From contig DAOVKH010000017.1 of assembly GCA_030631875.1 (NCBI GenBank), forward strand, positions 1-13,982: 13,982 bases of DNA, written 5' to 3'. Position 1 is the first letter of the stretch; every line of letters begins with the position of its first letter. This document shows, one piece after another, positions 7,616 to 13,982 of the stretch. The notes below the pieces were generated by a model. That model made no database searches and was not told the origin of the DNA. It was given only the letters and a program-made list of their open reading frames with translations. Position numbers and translations under genes: made by a program. This DNA is from Deltaproteobacteria bacterium (lineage in GTDB: Bacteria; Desulfobacterota; GWC2-55-46; DRQE01).

Positions 7616-10329
7616 TTACTGTCGGGGAATTGTCTCTCCTCGGGCTTGAAGTTTGGTCCGACGATCGATATTATGTAGCCCTTATCGAGCGTTATGTACT
7701 TACGCGCCGCCCTTAGGAGATCCTTCTTACTTACACGCTCAATTCGTCTGACATACCTCTTCTGATAATCGAAGCCGAGGCCTAAGACCTCGTTAGTAGC
7801 CATATTCGAGGCCTGACTCGAGACCTTCTGCAAGCCCATCTCGTATTGACCAAGTATGGCACTCTTGGCACGCTTAAGCTCTTCGTCCGTAACTTCTTCT
7901 TCGATTATACGCCTTAGCTCGTAGAGGATTCCCTCTATGGCCTCGTCCTTCTTATCCGGAGCACAGCCTATATAGATGGCGAAGGTTCCGGGCTCTATGC
8001 CGGCACGTGTAAATGCGCTTACCGCATATGCCAGAGACTTCTTGTCTCTTAACTCAACGAAGAGGCGTCCGCCCTGAGCGCTGAGTATCTCCGTAAGTAT
8101 GTCGAGGCCGTATGTGTCTTTGTCGGTAATCTTTGGGCCAAGGAACCCGATGCCGATATTGGTCTGCTCCTTTTCCTTCATCTCTCCGGTGCGTATTATC
8201 TCCTCCGGTGGGTCTTCGGCGCTGAGCTTGGGGAGTTTTACCTCCTTACGCTCAAATGATGTCAAGACCTCTTCGACACGCTCGATTACATGGTCGGTAT
8301 TTATATCGCCTACGATGGTGAGCACCATACGCTTCGGTGAAAATATCTTAGCGTAATGTTCCTTTAGGTCATCGGACGTAAAGGAGGTGACAGTCTCGGC
8401 CGAACCCATGACGGGCATCCCGTATGGGTGAAAGTTAAATAACTTTGAGTATAGGAGCTTAAAGGTATGTCCCGGCAGATAGTCTTCTGTCCGCTTTATC
8501 GATGAGAGGATGTCGGCTCTGAGTTTTTCTACCTCTTCGGGCTCGAATGCCGGGTTCAAGAGCATATCGGCGAATACGGTAAGCCCTCTGTCAAAGTACC
8601 TCGAGAGGAAGGTTGCCGAAATACCACTCGTATTGCGTGAAGAAAATCCGCTGATACTTCCTGCCATATCCTCTATCTCGCGCGCCAGATTGTTTCTCGA
8701 GCGGTTCGTAGTGCCGCGCTTAAAGGCGGCCGTTACGAAGTTACCGAGGCCGTTGGTCTTCATATTCTCCATCCTTAAGCCGCCGGGGAACGAGGCATAG
8801 AGGGCAACTGTCTGGTTCGAGTGATCTTCCTTAACTATAAGCGTTACGCCGTTATCGAGGATTACCTTTTTAATCTCTCTATCCTTATTGTCGGTCAGCT
8901 GCTTTGCCGAGAGCTTCTCTATCGCACTTTCGGCAGTGCTTACAACTTTACTGAGTGCCCTTTTTTTAAAGGGATCTTTCTCTGGTTCAGGCAGGAGCAT
9001 GGAGAAGGTGAGGTTATCCGTAACGAGGTACTCGGCGAGTGCCGCCTTTACGTCCTGTGCCGAGACGGCTCTTATGCCTCTTATGTATTTCTCTTCAAAC
9101 TTGAGGTCTCCGGAGATGGTCTCATAGTATCCGAGCTGGCGAGCCTTGCCGCGCATCGTCTCTCGTTTATAGATGAACTCGCTCTCGAGCGATAGCTTCG
9201 TCTTTTCGAGTTCTCTCGGTGAAGGCCCTTCGACGCTCAAGCGTCCTATCTGAACGAGAATCTCTTTAACGGCCTTCTGTACCTTATCCGCGTCGAGTGT
9301 GGCTTCTATAAGAAATAGTCCCGGCTCCTTCGGGGTCATGGCATAGGTGGAGATGGTATGTACGAGTTCTTCCTCGACCTTGAGGCGTTTATATAGTCTC
9401 GACGTAACACCTTCACCGAGTATGCCCGTTATGATATCCATGGCGTAGGTGGTCTTATCCTTAAGCTCAGGTATGTGGTAGGCAAGGGCTATGCGTGTTT
9501 GCTTTATGGGCTGGCGTAGGGTTACCTCTTTTAATTCCTCCTGCCTAGGCTCTACGGCGCGCTCTGTGTGAGGATCGGGCGCGGCCTTGAAACCTTTAAA
9601 GCTCTCTCGAATCTCTTCCAGGGCGGCGGTCTTTTCGACGTCGCCTACGACCACAAGCGTCATATTGCCCGGTATATACCAACGCCTGAAGAAGTCTATT
9701 ATATAGTCGCGCGTAAGGCCGTCTACCGTCTCTTTGTAGCCGATGACGGGTCTTTTGTATGGATGAGCTTCGTAGGCTGTAGCGAAGATTGTCTTATAGA
9801 GTTGTCTGTCGGGGCTGTCCTTGCCCATGCGGAGCTCTTCCTGTACTACGGCCAATTCTTTTTCAAGTTCGCTTGGTACAAAGGCGGAGTGCTGTATTGC
9901 GTCACTTATGATATCAAGCCCAGTTGAGAAGTAGCGGCTCGCCACGGCCATGTGGTAGACGGTATTATCGAAGGATGTGTAGGCGTTTATGTAACCGCCG
10001 GAGGACTCTATCTCCTTTGCTATGTCGGCAGGGCCGCGCTTGGATGTTCCCTTAAAGAGCATGTGCTCGAATACGTGAGCTATGCCGGCTTCTTCAGGTT
10101 TTTCATCGGCACTTCCTACGCGTACCCACATCTGTATGGCTACGACCGGAGCGCTGTGGTCTTCTTCGATGATGACCGTAAGGCCGTTTTCGAGGATAGT
10201 CTTCTCTATATTGCGATCTTGGTTCGAGGCTAATACAGCGTGGCTTGAAAGAAAGAAAAATACCGCGCCAATTGCAACTATTTTAAAGACTCCGATGGCT
10301 TTCCTTGAATATCTCGATAGCGACGGCAT
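7612..10329 (-). CDS. Secreted two-domain M16 zinc peptidase, second domain inactive
   Basis: This 905-residue protein is a head-to-tail fusion of two M16 (pitrilysin/processing-peptidase type) units. A signal peptide is clear: basic start, hydrophobic segment at about 11-32, likely cleavage after AVLA (residue 34), giving a periplasmic enzyme. The first unit has the inverted zinc motif H85-V-F-E88-H89. The third ligand is probably E165, 76 residues on, with the usual second Glu (E158) seven before it. In the second unit the aligned site is NFVTA (530-534), so zinc cannot be held there. The second unit instead keeps the R...Y pair (R761, Y768 in ELRDKKSLAY) associated with substrate binding. 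This matches an active beta plus inactive alpha arrangement joined in one chain. AGGAG at 10336-10340 supports the ATG at 10329. Peptide substrates are unknown; peptide clearance or processing in the periplasm is inferred. Confidence 0.93.
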   Translation of the reverse strand: MPSLSRYSRKAIGVFKIVAIGAVFFFLSSHAVLASNQDRNIEKTILENGLTVIIEEDHSAPVVAIQMWVRVGSADEKPEEAGIAHVFEHMLFKGTSKRGPADIAKEIESSGGYINAYTSFDNTVYHMAVASRYFSTGLDIISDAIQHSAFVPSELEKELAVVQEELRMGKDSPDRQLYKTIFATAYEAHPYKRPVIGYKETVDGLTRDYIIDFFRRWYIPGNMTLVVVGDVEKTAALEEIRESFKGFKAAPDPHTERAVEPRQEELKEVTLRQPIKQTRIALAYHIPELKDKTTYAMDIITGILGEGVTSRLYKRLKVEEELVHTISTYAMTPKEPGLFLIEATLDADKVQKAVKEILVQIGRLSVEGPSPRELEKTKLSLESEFIYKRETMRGKARQLGYYETISGDLKFEEKYIRGIRAVSAQDVKAALAEYLVTDNLTFSMLLPEPEKDPFKKRALSKVVSTAESAIEKLSAKQLTDNKDREIKKVILDNGVTLIVKEDHSNQTVALYASFPGGLRMENMKTNGLGNFVTAAFKRGTTNRSRNNLAREIEDMAGSISGFSSRNTSGISATFLSRYFDRGLTVFADMLLNPAFEPEEVEKLRADILSSIKRTEDYLPGHTFKLLYSKLFNFHPYGMPVMGSAETVTSFTSDDLKEHYAKIFSPKRMVLTIVGDINTDHVIERVEEVLTSFERKEVKLPKLSAEDPPEEIIRTGEMKEKEQTNIGIGFLGPKITDKDTYGLDILTEILSAQGGRLFVELRDKKSLAYAVSAFTRAGIEPGTFAIYIGCAPDKKDEAIEGILYELRRIIEEEVTDEELKRAKSAILGQYEMGLQKVSSQASNMATNEVLGLGFDYQKRYVRRIERVSKKDLLRAARKYITLDKGYIISIVGPNFKPEERQFPDSK

Positions 10330-10377
10330 ATTTTTCTCCTTAGCCTTAGTAGATTTAATGGTTCATTTCAGAGTGTT

Positions 10378-10406
10378 ATGATAGAATAAAAATCGACTTT
10401 TTTCAA
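10378..10406 (-). promoter_or_regulatory. Sigma70-type promoter for the M16 peptidase gene
   Basis: On the minus strand TTGAAA (10401-10406) and TATCAT (10378-10383) are exactly 17 bp apart. Transcription would start near 10371, giving a leader of about 40 bases with a good ribosome binding site (AGGAG, 10336-10340). Confidence 0.6.
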
Positions 10407-10427
10407 CAACTCTTCCTGATCGGATTT

Positions 10428-10443
10428 GTCGTGTTTTTACGAC
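10428..10443. promoter_or_regulatory. Small inverted repeat in the divergent region
   Basis: GTCGT (10428-10432) and ACGAC (10439-10443) flank GTTTTT. It lies between the two divergent promoters and could be an operator half-site pair, but five base pairs can easily occur by chance. Confidence 0.2.
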
Positions 10444-10454
10444 GATGGGTGGAG

Positions 10455-10482
10455 TTGACAATCCAATTCTCCCTGTTACTCT
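10455..10482 (+). promoter_or_regulatory. Possible promoter for the hydrolase-rhodanese unit
   Basis: A perfect TTGACA -35 box lies at 10455-10460. The best -10 at a proper distance is the weak TACTCT (10477-10482, 16 bp spacer). TATAGG at 10488 is too far away. A promoter is needed here because the upstream gene points the other way. Confidence 0.35.
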
Positions 10483-10514
10483 TTGAGTATAGGGGCAAAA
10501 GAGAGAGGGTAAAT

Positions 10515-11135
10515 ATGTCCCAAAGTAACGACCTTAAAGATATATCTACAGCAGCACTTATATTGATAGACCTGCAGGTCGACTTCTGTGAGGGCGGGGC
10601 GTATCCCGTCCCGGGTGGTGATGAGATAGTAGAGCCATTTAACGAATATATGGAGTTATTTAGTGGTCTTGGTCGTCCGACATTCTCCGTAAAGGATTAT
10701 CATCCGCGCCGCACAACACACTTCAAGGAATTTGGCGGAGAGCTTCCCGCGCACTGCGTAAAGGGAACGCCCGGCAGTGAGCTTCACCCAAAGCTTAGGT
10801 TTCTCGATGGTGCAGGGTTATTGGCAAAAGGAGACAGACTCTCCGACGACGGAGCTTCGGCCTTCGACGGTAGAGACGCAGTGGGCATGAACCTTAGAGG
10901 CTTACTTGAACAGAGTGAGAGCGATACCCTCTTCATAGGAGGGCTTTCCATAGAGGACTCTATCATGACGACAACCCTCGAAGCCCTGCGATACGGCTAC
11001 AGGGTGATACTCCTTGAGGATGCCATGCGGGGCAGGGAGCTTGCGATAGGCAATTCACTAAAAGCGATGGAAGAGATGCAAAGATGCGGCGCGGAGGTCA
11101 TCACCCTTGAGAAACTTAAATGTAGCCTCTCATAG
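10515..11135 (+). CDS. Nicotinamidase-like (isochorismatase superfamily) protein with Ser in place of the catalytic Cys
   Basis: The 206-residue protein has the nicotinamidase/isochorismatase fold and length. Classical nicotinamidases hydrolyse nicotinamide to nicotinate with an Asp-Lys-Cys triad and a bound metal. Here D19 (LIDLQVDFCEGG) and K105 (AKGDRLSDDGASAF) are present, as are all four metal ligands by alignment with PncA: D61, H63, H69 and H80 (KDYHP, TTHF, PAHCVKGTPG). The nucleophile position, normally in a GxxTDYCV motif, reads GGLSIEDSIM, with S149 (codon TCT) instead of Cys. It may be a Ser-dependent or altered-specificity hydrolase, or a binding protein. EntB- and PhzD-type isochorismatases also lack the Cys, but they lack this metal site too. 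The start at 10515 follows GAGAGAGGG by 5 bp; the upstream ATG at 10431 gives an unrelated extension and lies before the likely promoter. The selenoprotein-like rhodanese begins 28 bp downstream. Confidence 0.85.
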   Translation: MSQSNDLKDISTAALILIDLQVDFCEGGAYPVPGGDEIVEPFNEYMELFSGLGRPTFSVKDYHPRRTTHFKEFGGELPAHCVKGTPGSELHPKLRFLDGAGLLAKGDRLSDDGASAFDGRDAVGMNLRGLLEQSESDTLFIGGLSIEDSIMTTTLEALRYGYRVILLEDAMRGRELAIGNSLKAMEEMQRCGAEVITLEKLKCSLS

Positions 11136-11163
11136 ATGGGGCTATAGAGAGGGAAGGGGTATT

Positions 11164-11511
11164 ATGGAGATGACTGCCGTAATAGACAGGGTAGCACCAA
11201 TGGAGCTTATGAGCATGATGGAGTCGGGTATGGAGATGCAATTAATCGACGTAAGAGAGCTGAATAACGGTAGCGAGATGCTCAAAGGTGCTATGAACAT
11301 ACCCGTCTCTGAGCTGGCGGAGCGCTTATCTGAGATAGACCGAGATAAGGTGGTAGTGATCTACTGCACGTGACCAAATGAGAACTCAAGTGTCCGTGCG
11401 GCACAGATAATAATGGAGAACCGCTTCAGTGCCACCAACGTAAAGGTCGTCACAGGCGGTATGGACGGCTGCGTTGATGCGGGAATGGCCGTGATGGAGT
11501 ATTTAGCTTAA
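11164..11511 (+). CDS. Probable selenocysteine-containing rhodanese-like sulfurtransferase (in-frame TGA read as Sec)
   Basis: A single-domain rhodanese of 115 residues if the TGA at 11371-11373 is decoded as selenocysteine (residue 70). Rhodaneses move sulfane sulfur through a Cys in the loop after a beta strand. Here MQLIDVRELNNG (the LIDVRE motif), LKGAMNIPVSEL and VVVIYC (C68) are in order, followed by Thr69, TGA70 and PNENSSVRAAQI. I recall Cys-x-Cys-Pro-Asn-Glu in related rhodaneses, so the TGA falls on the second Cys. After it the frame keeps domain character (NVKVVTGGMDG, matching the usual GG-(W/F/M) end) up to TAA TAG at 11509-11514. GGAAGGGG (11152-11159) supports the ATG at 11164. 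A terminator starts 9 bp after the stop. A truncated 69-residue pseudogene is the alternative; it would lack the last third of the domain. Confidence 0.72.
11390..11404 (+). promoter_or_regulatory. Candidate bacterial SECIS stem-loop
   Basis: GTG (11390-11392) pairs with CAC (11402-11404), T11393 is bulged, CC (11394-11395) pairs with GG (11400-11401), and the apical loop is GTGC (11396-11399). The loop begins 22 bases after the TGA. The arrangement (short stem, bulged U, short loop starting GU) resembles the SelB-binding upper stem of E. coli fdhF mRNA. The stem is short, so folding strength should be checked. Confidence 0.5.
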
Positions 11512-11519
11512 TAGATAAA

Positions 11520-11561
11520 ATGGGGTCTTGCTCTCACCGAGCAAGACCCCATCTGCCTTTT
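11520..11561. terminator. Strong bidirectional intrinsic terminator
   Basis: A perfect 14-bp inverted repeat (11520-11533 with 11539-11552, sequence ATGGGGTCTTGCTC and its complement) has a 5-base loop TCACC. It is followed by CTGCCTTTT on the plus strand, and on the minus strand by TTTTATCT. It can end both the rhodanese unit and the convergent FKBP gene. Confidence 0.93.
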
Positions 11562-11573
11562 AAAAAGTCGAGC

Positions 11574-12008
11574 TTATCCCTTTATCTCAACCAACTCTAT
11601 GTTGAAGGTAAGGTCTCTTCCCGCAAGCGGGTGGTTTCCGTCTACTACTATCTTATCTTCCGATACCGCTACGACGAGTACGGTGGTCTTAGCACCATCC
11701 TCACGATGACCGTCGAGCATTGTTCCTATCTGAGGTTTTAGCTCAGGCGGAAATTGGTCTCTTGGAACCTCTACTATATGATCCGGATTATGCGGTCCGT
11801 AGGCATCGTCCGAGGTGACCGTAAAGGTCTTCTTATCTCCGACGGCCATGCCGACTACGGAATCCTCAAAGCCTGTGACAAGCCCTCCATCGCCTATGGT
11901 AAATTCAAGCGGCTCACGCTCTACCGATGTGTCGAAGACGGTATCGTCCTCTAATGTTCCTGTGTAGTGTATCGCTACGCGATCTCCATCTTTTGCTGTT
12001 GTTGACAT
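11574..12008 (-). CDS. FKBP-type peptidyl-prolyl isomerase, SlyD-like
   Basis: This 144-residue protein has the SlyD-type split FKBP domain, which speeds proline cis/trans isomerisation and acts as a folding chaperone. The N-terminal part of the catalytic domain reads DRVAIHYTGTLEDDTVFDTS, with the GFEDSVVGMAVGDKKTF segment next. An insert-in-flap domain at about 72-120 (GPHNPDHIVEVPRDQFP) follows, and the closing strand is DGNHPLAGRDLTFNIELVEI. There is no signal peptide, so it is cytoplasmic. The His/Cys-rich metal-binding tail of E. coli SlyD is missing; the protein stops right after the domain, as in many short SlyD homologues. AAGGA at 12021-12025 is 12 bp before the ATG, somewhat far. 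Its 3' end shares the bidirectional terminator with the rhodanese unit. Upstream is a 70-bp gap after the GerMN gene. Confidence 0.93.
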   Translation of the reverse strand: MSTTAKDGDRVAIHYTGTLEDDTVFDTSVEREPLEFTIGDGGLVTGFEDSVVGMAVGDKKTFTVTSDDAYGPHNPDHIVEVPRDQFPPELKPQIGTMLDGHREDGAKTTVLVVAVSEDKIVVDGNHPLAGRDLTFNIELVEIKG

Positions 12009-12044
12009 CTTATTCGTTGCTCCTTCTTTTTTTATTGTATTTAC

Positions 12045-12054
12045 AGTAATTACT
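12045..12054. promoter_or_regulatory. Perfect 10-bp palindrome upstream of the FKBP gene
   Basis: AGTAATTACT is self-complementary and lies in the AT-rich gap between the GerMN gene and the FKBP gene, 37 bp before the FKBP start. On the minus strand a -10-like TACAAT lies just downstream, but no good -35 is seen. It could be an operator; chance is possible in AT-rich sequence. Confidence 0.25.
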
Positions 12055-12078
12055 TTACTCGTTGATTTACCTGCTGTT

Positions 12079-12636
12079 TTACATACTTATGATACTCCTG
12101 CGCGCGCCCAAGGGTACGCCTATCATTACGTGCCCTTTGAGCGTATCTGCCTTCTTTCCGTCTATTAAGATCTGCACGAGCTCTGTCTTCGAATTTAAGG
12201 TAACGGTATTTACTATGGCATAGATGGCCTGCATCTCTGCCGAAGACCCTCCGGTGTGGTTATCTTTAAATTCGCGGCTCAAGTCAACGTAGGCTATATC
12301 ACCCTTGACTTCAACCGATATGACTCTCGTGCCATCGGGTAGGGCGTTTAAGAGCTTCTTCGTTACCGGGCCTGCCGCCAAAGAGGTTAGCATTGTCTTA
12401 AGCCTTATGGCAGGCGCGCCGTTATCTATTATGCGCTTTTCTGCTATAAGCCCTTTACCTCCCTTGTCGGTGAAGTATAGAGATACGATGGTCGTCGTAT
12501 CTTTCTTTATATCGCCTCCGTCGGGGAAGTACTTATCGCCGAAGAATACTATCAATACTATGCTAATGACGAATGCCCCGATTCCTGAGAGGACAAATGT
12601 CCATGAAAGACTGCTCTTTTTCTTTCTCTTTGCCAT
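12079..12636 (-). CDS. Membrane-anchored GerMN-domain protein
   Basis: The 185-residue protein has a very basic start (MAKRKKKSS), one membrane helix at about 13-33 and then a single GerMN domain at about 50-175. It lacks a cleavage site, so it is probably anchored with the domain outside the cytoplasmic membrane. Domain signs are VSLYFTD, LLNALPDGTRVISVEV, AYVDLSREF, the S-x-E-x(3)-YAIVNT segment and LKGHV. GerMN was named from Bacillus germination and sporulation proteins (GerM) but is common in non-sporulating bacteria, where its role is poorly known. The ATG lies 1 bp after the murI stop, so translation is probably coupled; AAAGG just upstream can serve as ribosome binding site. Pairing with murI suggests a role in peptidoglycan or the envelope, an inference. 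Confidence 0.85.
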   Translation of the reverse strand: MAKRKKKSSLSWTFVLSGIGAFVISIVLIVFFGDKYFPDGGDIKKDTTTIVSLYFTDKGGKGLIAEKRIIDNGAPAIRLKTMLTSLAAGPVTKKLLNALPDGTRVISVEVKGDIAYVDLSREFKDNHTGGSSAEMQAIYAIVNTVTLNSKTELVQILIDGKKADTLKGHVMIGVPLGARRSIISM

Positions 12637-12637
12637 A

Positions 12638-13447
12638 TTACCTTTCTATCTCCACAAGCTCGGCACTGATGTCGGCATTATCCATAAAGCGTCGTCCTAT
12701 TGAGTGAAACCTATCAGGGGAGTCGGTTACGAGGTAGCGATGCTCTCCCGTCTCTTCACTGGTATTCATTAACCCCATCTCCAAGAGTATATCATATACC
12801 CCGATGGATGTTGCCTTTGCCGAATCCACAAGCACTATATCCTTACCTATTACCTCGGCTATAGTATCCTTTAATATAGGGTAGTGGGTACAGCCCAGAA
12901 GTAGCGTATCGACCGGATTTGCCGCCAACATCTCACCCAAATAACCCTTAATTGCCAAACGTGCTATATCCGTATCTTCCAAGCCTTCTTCGGCTATGGG
13001 TACGAGCAAAGGGCAGGCCGTGCTTGTTATCTTTGCATCCTTGTCGAGTGCCTCTATGGCACGGGCGTAAGCTCCGCTCTTTATGGTGCCTTCTGTGCCT
13101 ATGACTCCGATATTGTAGCCTCTAGTCTCCCTTAAGGCCATGCGTGACCCCGGCTCTATGACACCTATGACAGGTATAGTGAGATGCTTAGAGAGAGCTT
13201 CAAGGGCGTAGGCCGAGGCCGTATTACAGGCGATGACGATTAACTTTACGTTATGCTCTCGGATTAAGTAATCGGCTATCTCGAGTGAGTACCTAACGAC
13301 CGTATCGCTCGACTTCGTACCGTAAGGCACGCGCGCGCTATCGCCAAGATAGACGGTATCTTCACTCGGAAGACGCTCGATTATCTCCTTCAGTACGGTC
13401 AGCCCGCCTATGCCTGAGTCGAATATTCCTATAGGGTTCTCATTCAT
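12638..13447 (-). CDS. murI: Glutamate racemase
   Basis: MurI converts L- to D-glutamate for peptidoglycan precursors in the cytoplasm without a cofactor, using two cysteines. Both are present: C74 in VIACNTAS and C186 in LLLGCTHYP, with H188 beside the latter. The N-terminal IGIFDSGIGGLTVL carries the Asp10-Ser11 pair, and YLGDSARVPYGTKS is the next family motif. Length (269 residues) is normal. The start at 13447 matches family N-termini; the ribosome binding site is weak. It begins 9 bp after the enolase stop and its own stop is 1 bp from the GerMN start, so enolase, murI and the GerMN gene probably form one operon. No UDP-MurNAc-alanine binding extension (E. coli type) is seen at the N-terminus. 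Confidence 0.96.
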   Translation of the reverse strand: MNENPIGIFDSGIGGLTVLKEIIERLPSEDTVYLGDSARVPYGTKSSDTVVRYSLEIADYLIREHNVKLIVIACNTASAYALEALSKHLTIPVIGVIEPGSRMALRETRGYNIGVIGTEGTIKSGAYARAIEALDKDAKITSTACPLLVPIAEEGLEDTDIARLAIKGYLGEMLAANPVDTLLLGCTHYPILKDTIAEVIGKDIVLVDSAKATSIGVYDILLEMGLMNTSEETGEHRYLVTDSPDRFHSIGRRFMDNADISAELVEIER

Positions 13448-13456
13448 GGGTGGTCT

Positions 13457-13982
13457 TTATAACCCAAAGGCCGCTTTACCGGCAAAGAGTGCCGTCTCGC
13501 CCAATTCTTCTTCTATGCGGGTGAGCTGGTTGTACTTTGCTATGCGGTCGGTCCTTGAAGCAGAGCCTGTCTTTATCTGCCCCGCGTTTGTGGCGACACT
13601 TATGTCGGCGATGGTCGTATCTTCGGTCTCGCCGCTGCGGTGTGATATTATCGATGTATAGCCCGCGCGCGTTGCCATATCAACGGCATTTAGCGTCTCG
13701 GTGAGCGTGCCAATCTGGTTTACCTTTATGAGTATGGAGTTGGCGATGCCTTCCTTTATGCCTCGTGATAACTTCTCTACGTTCGTTACGAAGAGGTCGT
13801 CGCCGACGAGCTGAATCTTCTCGCCCACTTTATCTGTCAGTGTCTTCCAGCCCTTCCAGTCGTCTTCGTCCAAGCCGTCCTCTATCGATACGATTGGGTA
13901 CTTCTTAACGAGTCCGCTCAAGTAGTCGACCATCTTAGAACTCGTTACCTTCTTGCCTTCCAAGGTATACTTGCCTGCCTTA
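13457..13982 (-). CDS. eno: Enolase, C-terminal part (5' end outside window)
   Basis: This is the C-terminal 174 residues of enolase, the glycolytic enzyme that converts 2-phosphoglycerate to phosphoenolpyruvate. The frame is open to the window edge, so the start is not seen; the TTG at 13963 is an internal Leu codon. Catalytic barrel motifs are in order: SIEDGLDEDDW (Glu, Mg ligand), LVGDDLFVTN (Asp, Mg ligand), LIKVNQIGTLTET (catalytic Lys), SHRSGETEDTTIADI and QIKTGSASRTDRIAKYNQL. The usual GSPSR or GAPSR reads GSASR here, a mild change at a non-catalytic Pro. It ends in AGKAAFGL, typical of the family. murI follows 9 bp downstream. The protein is cytoplasmic. Confidence 0.96.
   Translation of the reverse strand, partial: KAGKYTLEGKKVTSSKMVDYLSGLVKKYPIVSIEDGLDEDDWKGWKTLTDKVGEKIQLVGDDLFVTNVEKLSRGIKEGIANSILIKVNQIGTLTETLNAVDMATRAGYTSIISHRSGETEDTTIADISVATNAGQIKTGSASRTDRIAKYNQLTRIEEELGETALFAGKAAFGL

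Noticed and set aside
8821..9195. 124-residue plus-strand open frame inside the M16 peptidase gene
   Set aside because: It is an antisense shadow of a strongly supported gene, with no ribosome binding site or recognisable domain.
10461..10493. TATAGG at 10488 as the -10 box for TTGACA at 10455
   Set aside because: The 27-bp spacer is too long for a sigma70 promoter.
10431..10514. N-terminal extension of the nicotinamidase-like protein
   Set aside because: It overlaps the likely promoter (TTGACA at 10455), and family proteins begin close to the Leu-Ile-Asp strand.
11107..11373. An 88-residue protein ending at the TGA in the rhodanese
   Set aside because: The ATG at 11107 lies inside the preceding hydrolase gene, and the TGA cuts the rhodanese domain in its active-site loop while the same frame stays domain-like afterwards. 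A start at 11164 and Sec read-through explain it better.
11164..11511. Rhodanese as a nonsense-mutated pseudogene
   Set aside because: There is a single TGA only, at a position expected to be Cys, with no frameshift, a good ribosome binding site, a SECIS-like hairpin and a terminator right after the downstream stop. It remains the main alternative.

Overview
The window looks like ordinary chromosomal housekeeping DNA from a Gram-negative bacterium. It has medium GC content and uses the isoleucine codon ATA unusually often. No phage, IS element, CRISPR array, tRNA or rRNA was seen. The signs of a Gram-negative cell are a lipoprotein with a lipobox, a secreted two-domain M16 peptidase, a SlyD-type FKBP and a CHASE2 adenylate cyclase. 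The mix (RuvB next to QueH, small-type PurL with Fe-S-type PurF, a MurI/GerMN pair, a probable selenoprotein) suggests a Desulfobacterota/deltaproteobacteria-like or related lineage. That placement is inference only.

Layout. Bases 1-7606 read on the plus strand: the 3' end of ruvB, then queH, purL, purF, an uncharacterised lipoprotein and a CHASE2/class III adenylate cyclase, mostly with short gaps. The cyclase meets the M16 peptidase (7612-10329, minus) tail to tail, with 5 bp between stop codons. A 185-bp divergent promoter region (10330-10514) separates the peptidase from a two-gene plus-strand unit (10515-11511): a nicotinamidase-like hydrolase and a small rhodanese. A strong hairpin terminator with T-runs on both sides (about 11520-11561) ends that unit and also the minus-strand FKBP gene. 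The rest reads on the minus strand: enolase (cut by the window edge), murI, a GerMN-domain protein, then FKBP.

The most interesting part is 10515-11511. The rhodanese frame is interrupted by one in-frame TGA (11371-11373) exactly in the active-site loop, in a Cys-Thr-TGA-Pro-Asn-Glu context where I recall relatives carrying Cys-x-Cys-Pro-Asn-Glu. The frame continues cleanly for 45 more codons to TAA-TAG just before the terminator. A small stem-loop with a bulged U and a GU-starting apical loop lies about 22 nt after the TGA, as expected of a bacterial SECIS element. I read this as a selenocysteine-containing rhodanese rather than a broken gene. The gene before it is also unusual: it keeps the metal ligands and the catalytic Asp and Lys of nicotinamidases, but the nucleophilic Cys is Ser.

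Functional links: purL and purF are two steps of de novo purine synthesis; the PurS and PurQ partners of this small PurL are not in the window. QueH and this PurF both appear to be iron-sulfur proteins. MurI and the GerMN protein are tightly coupled and probably serve the cell envelope.
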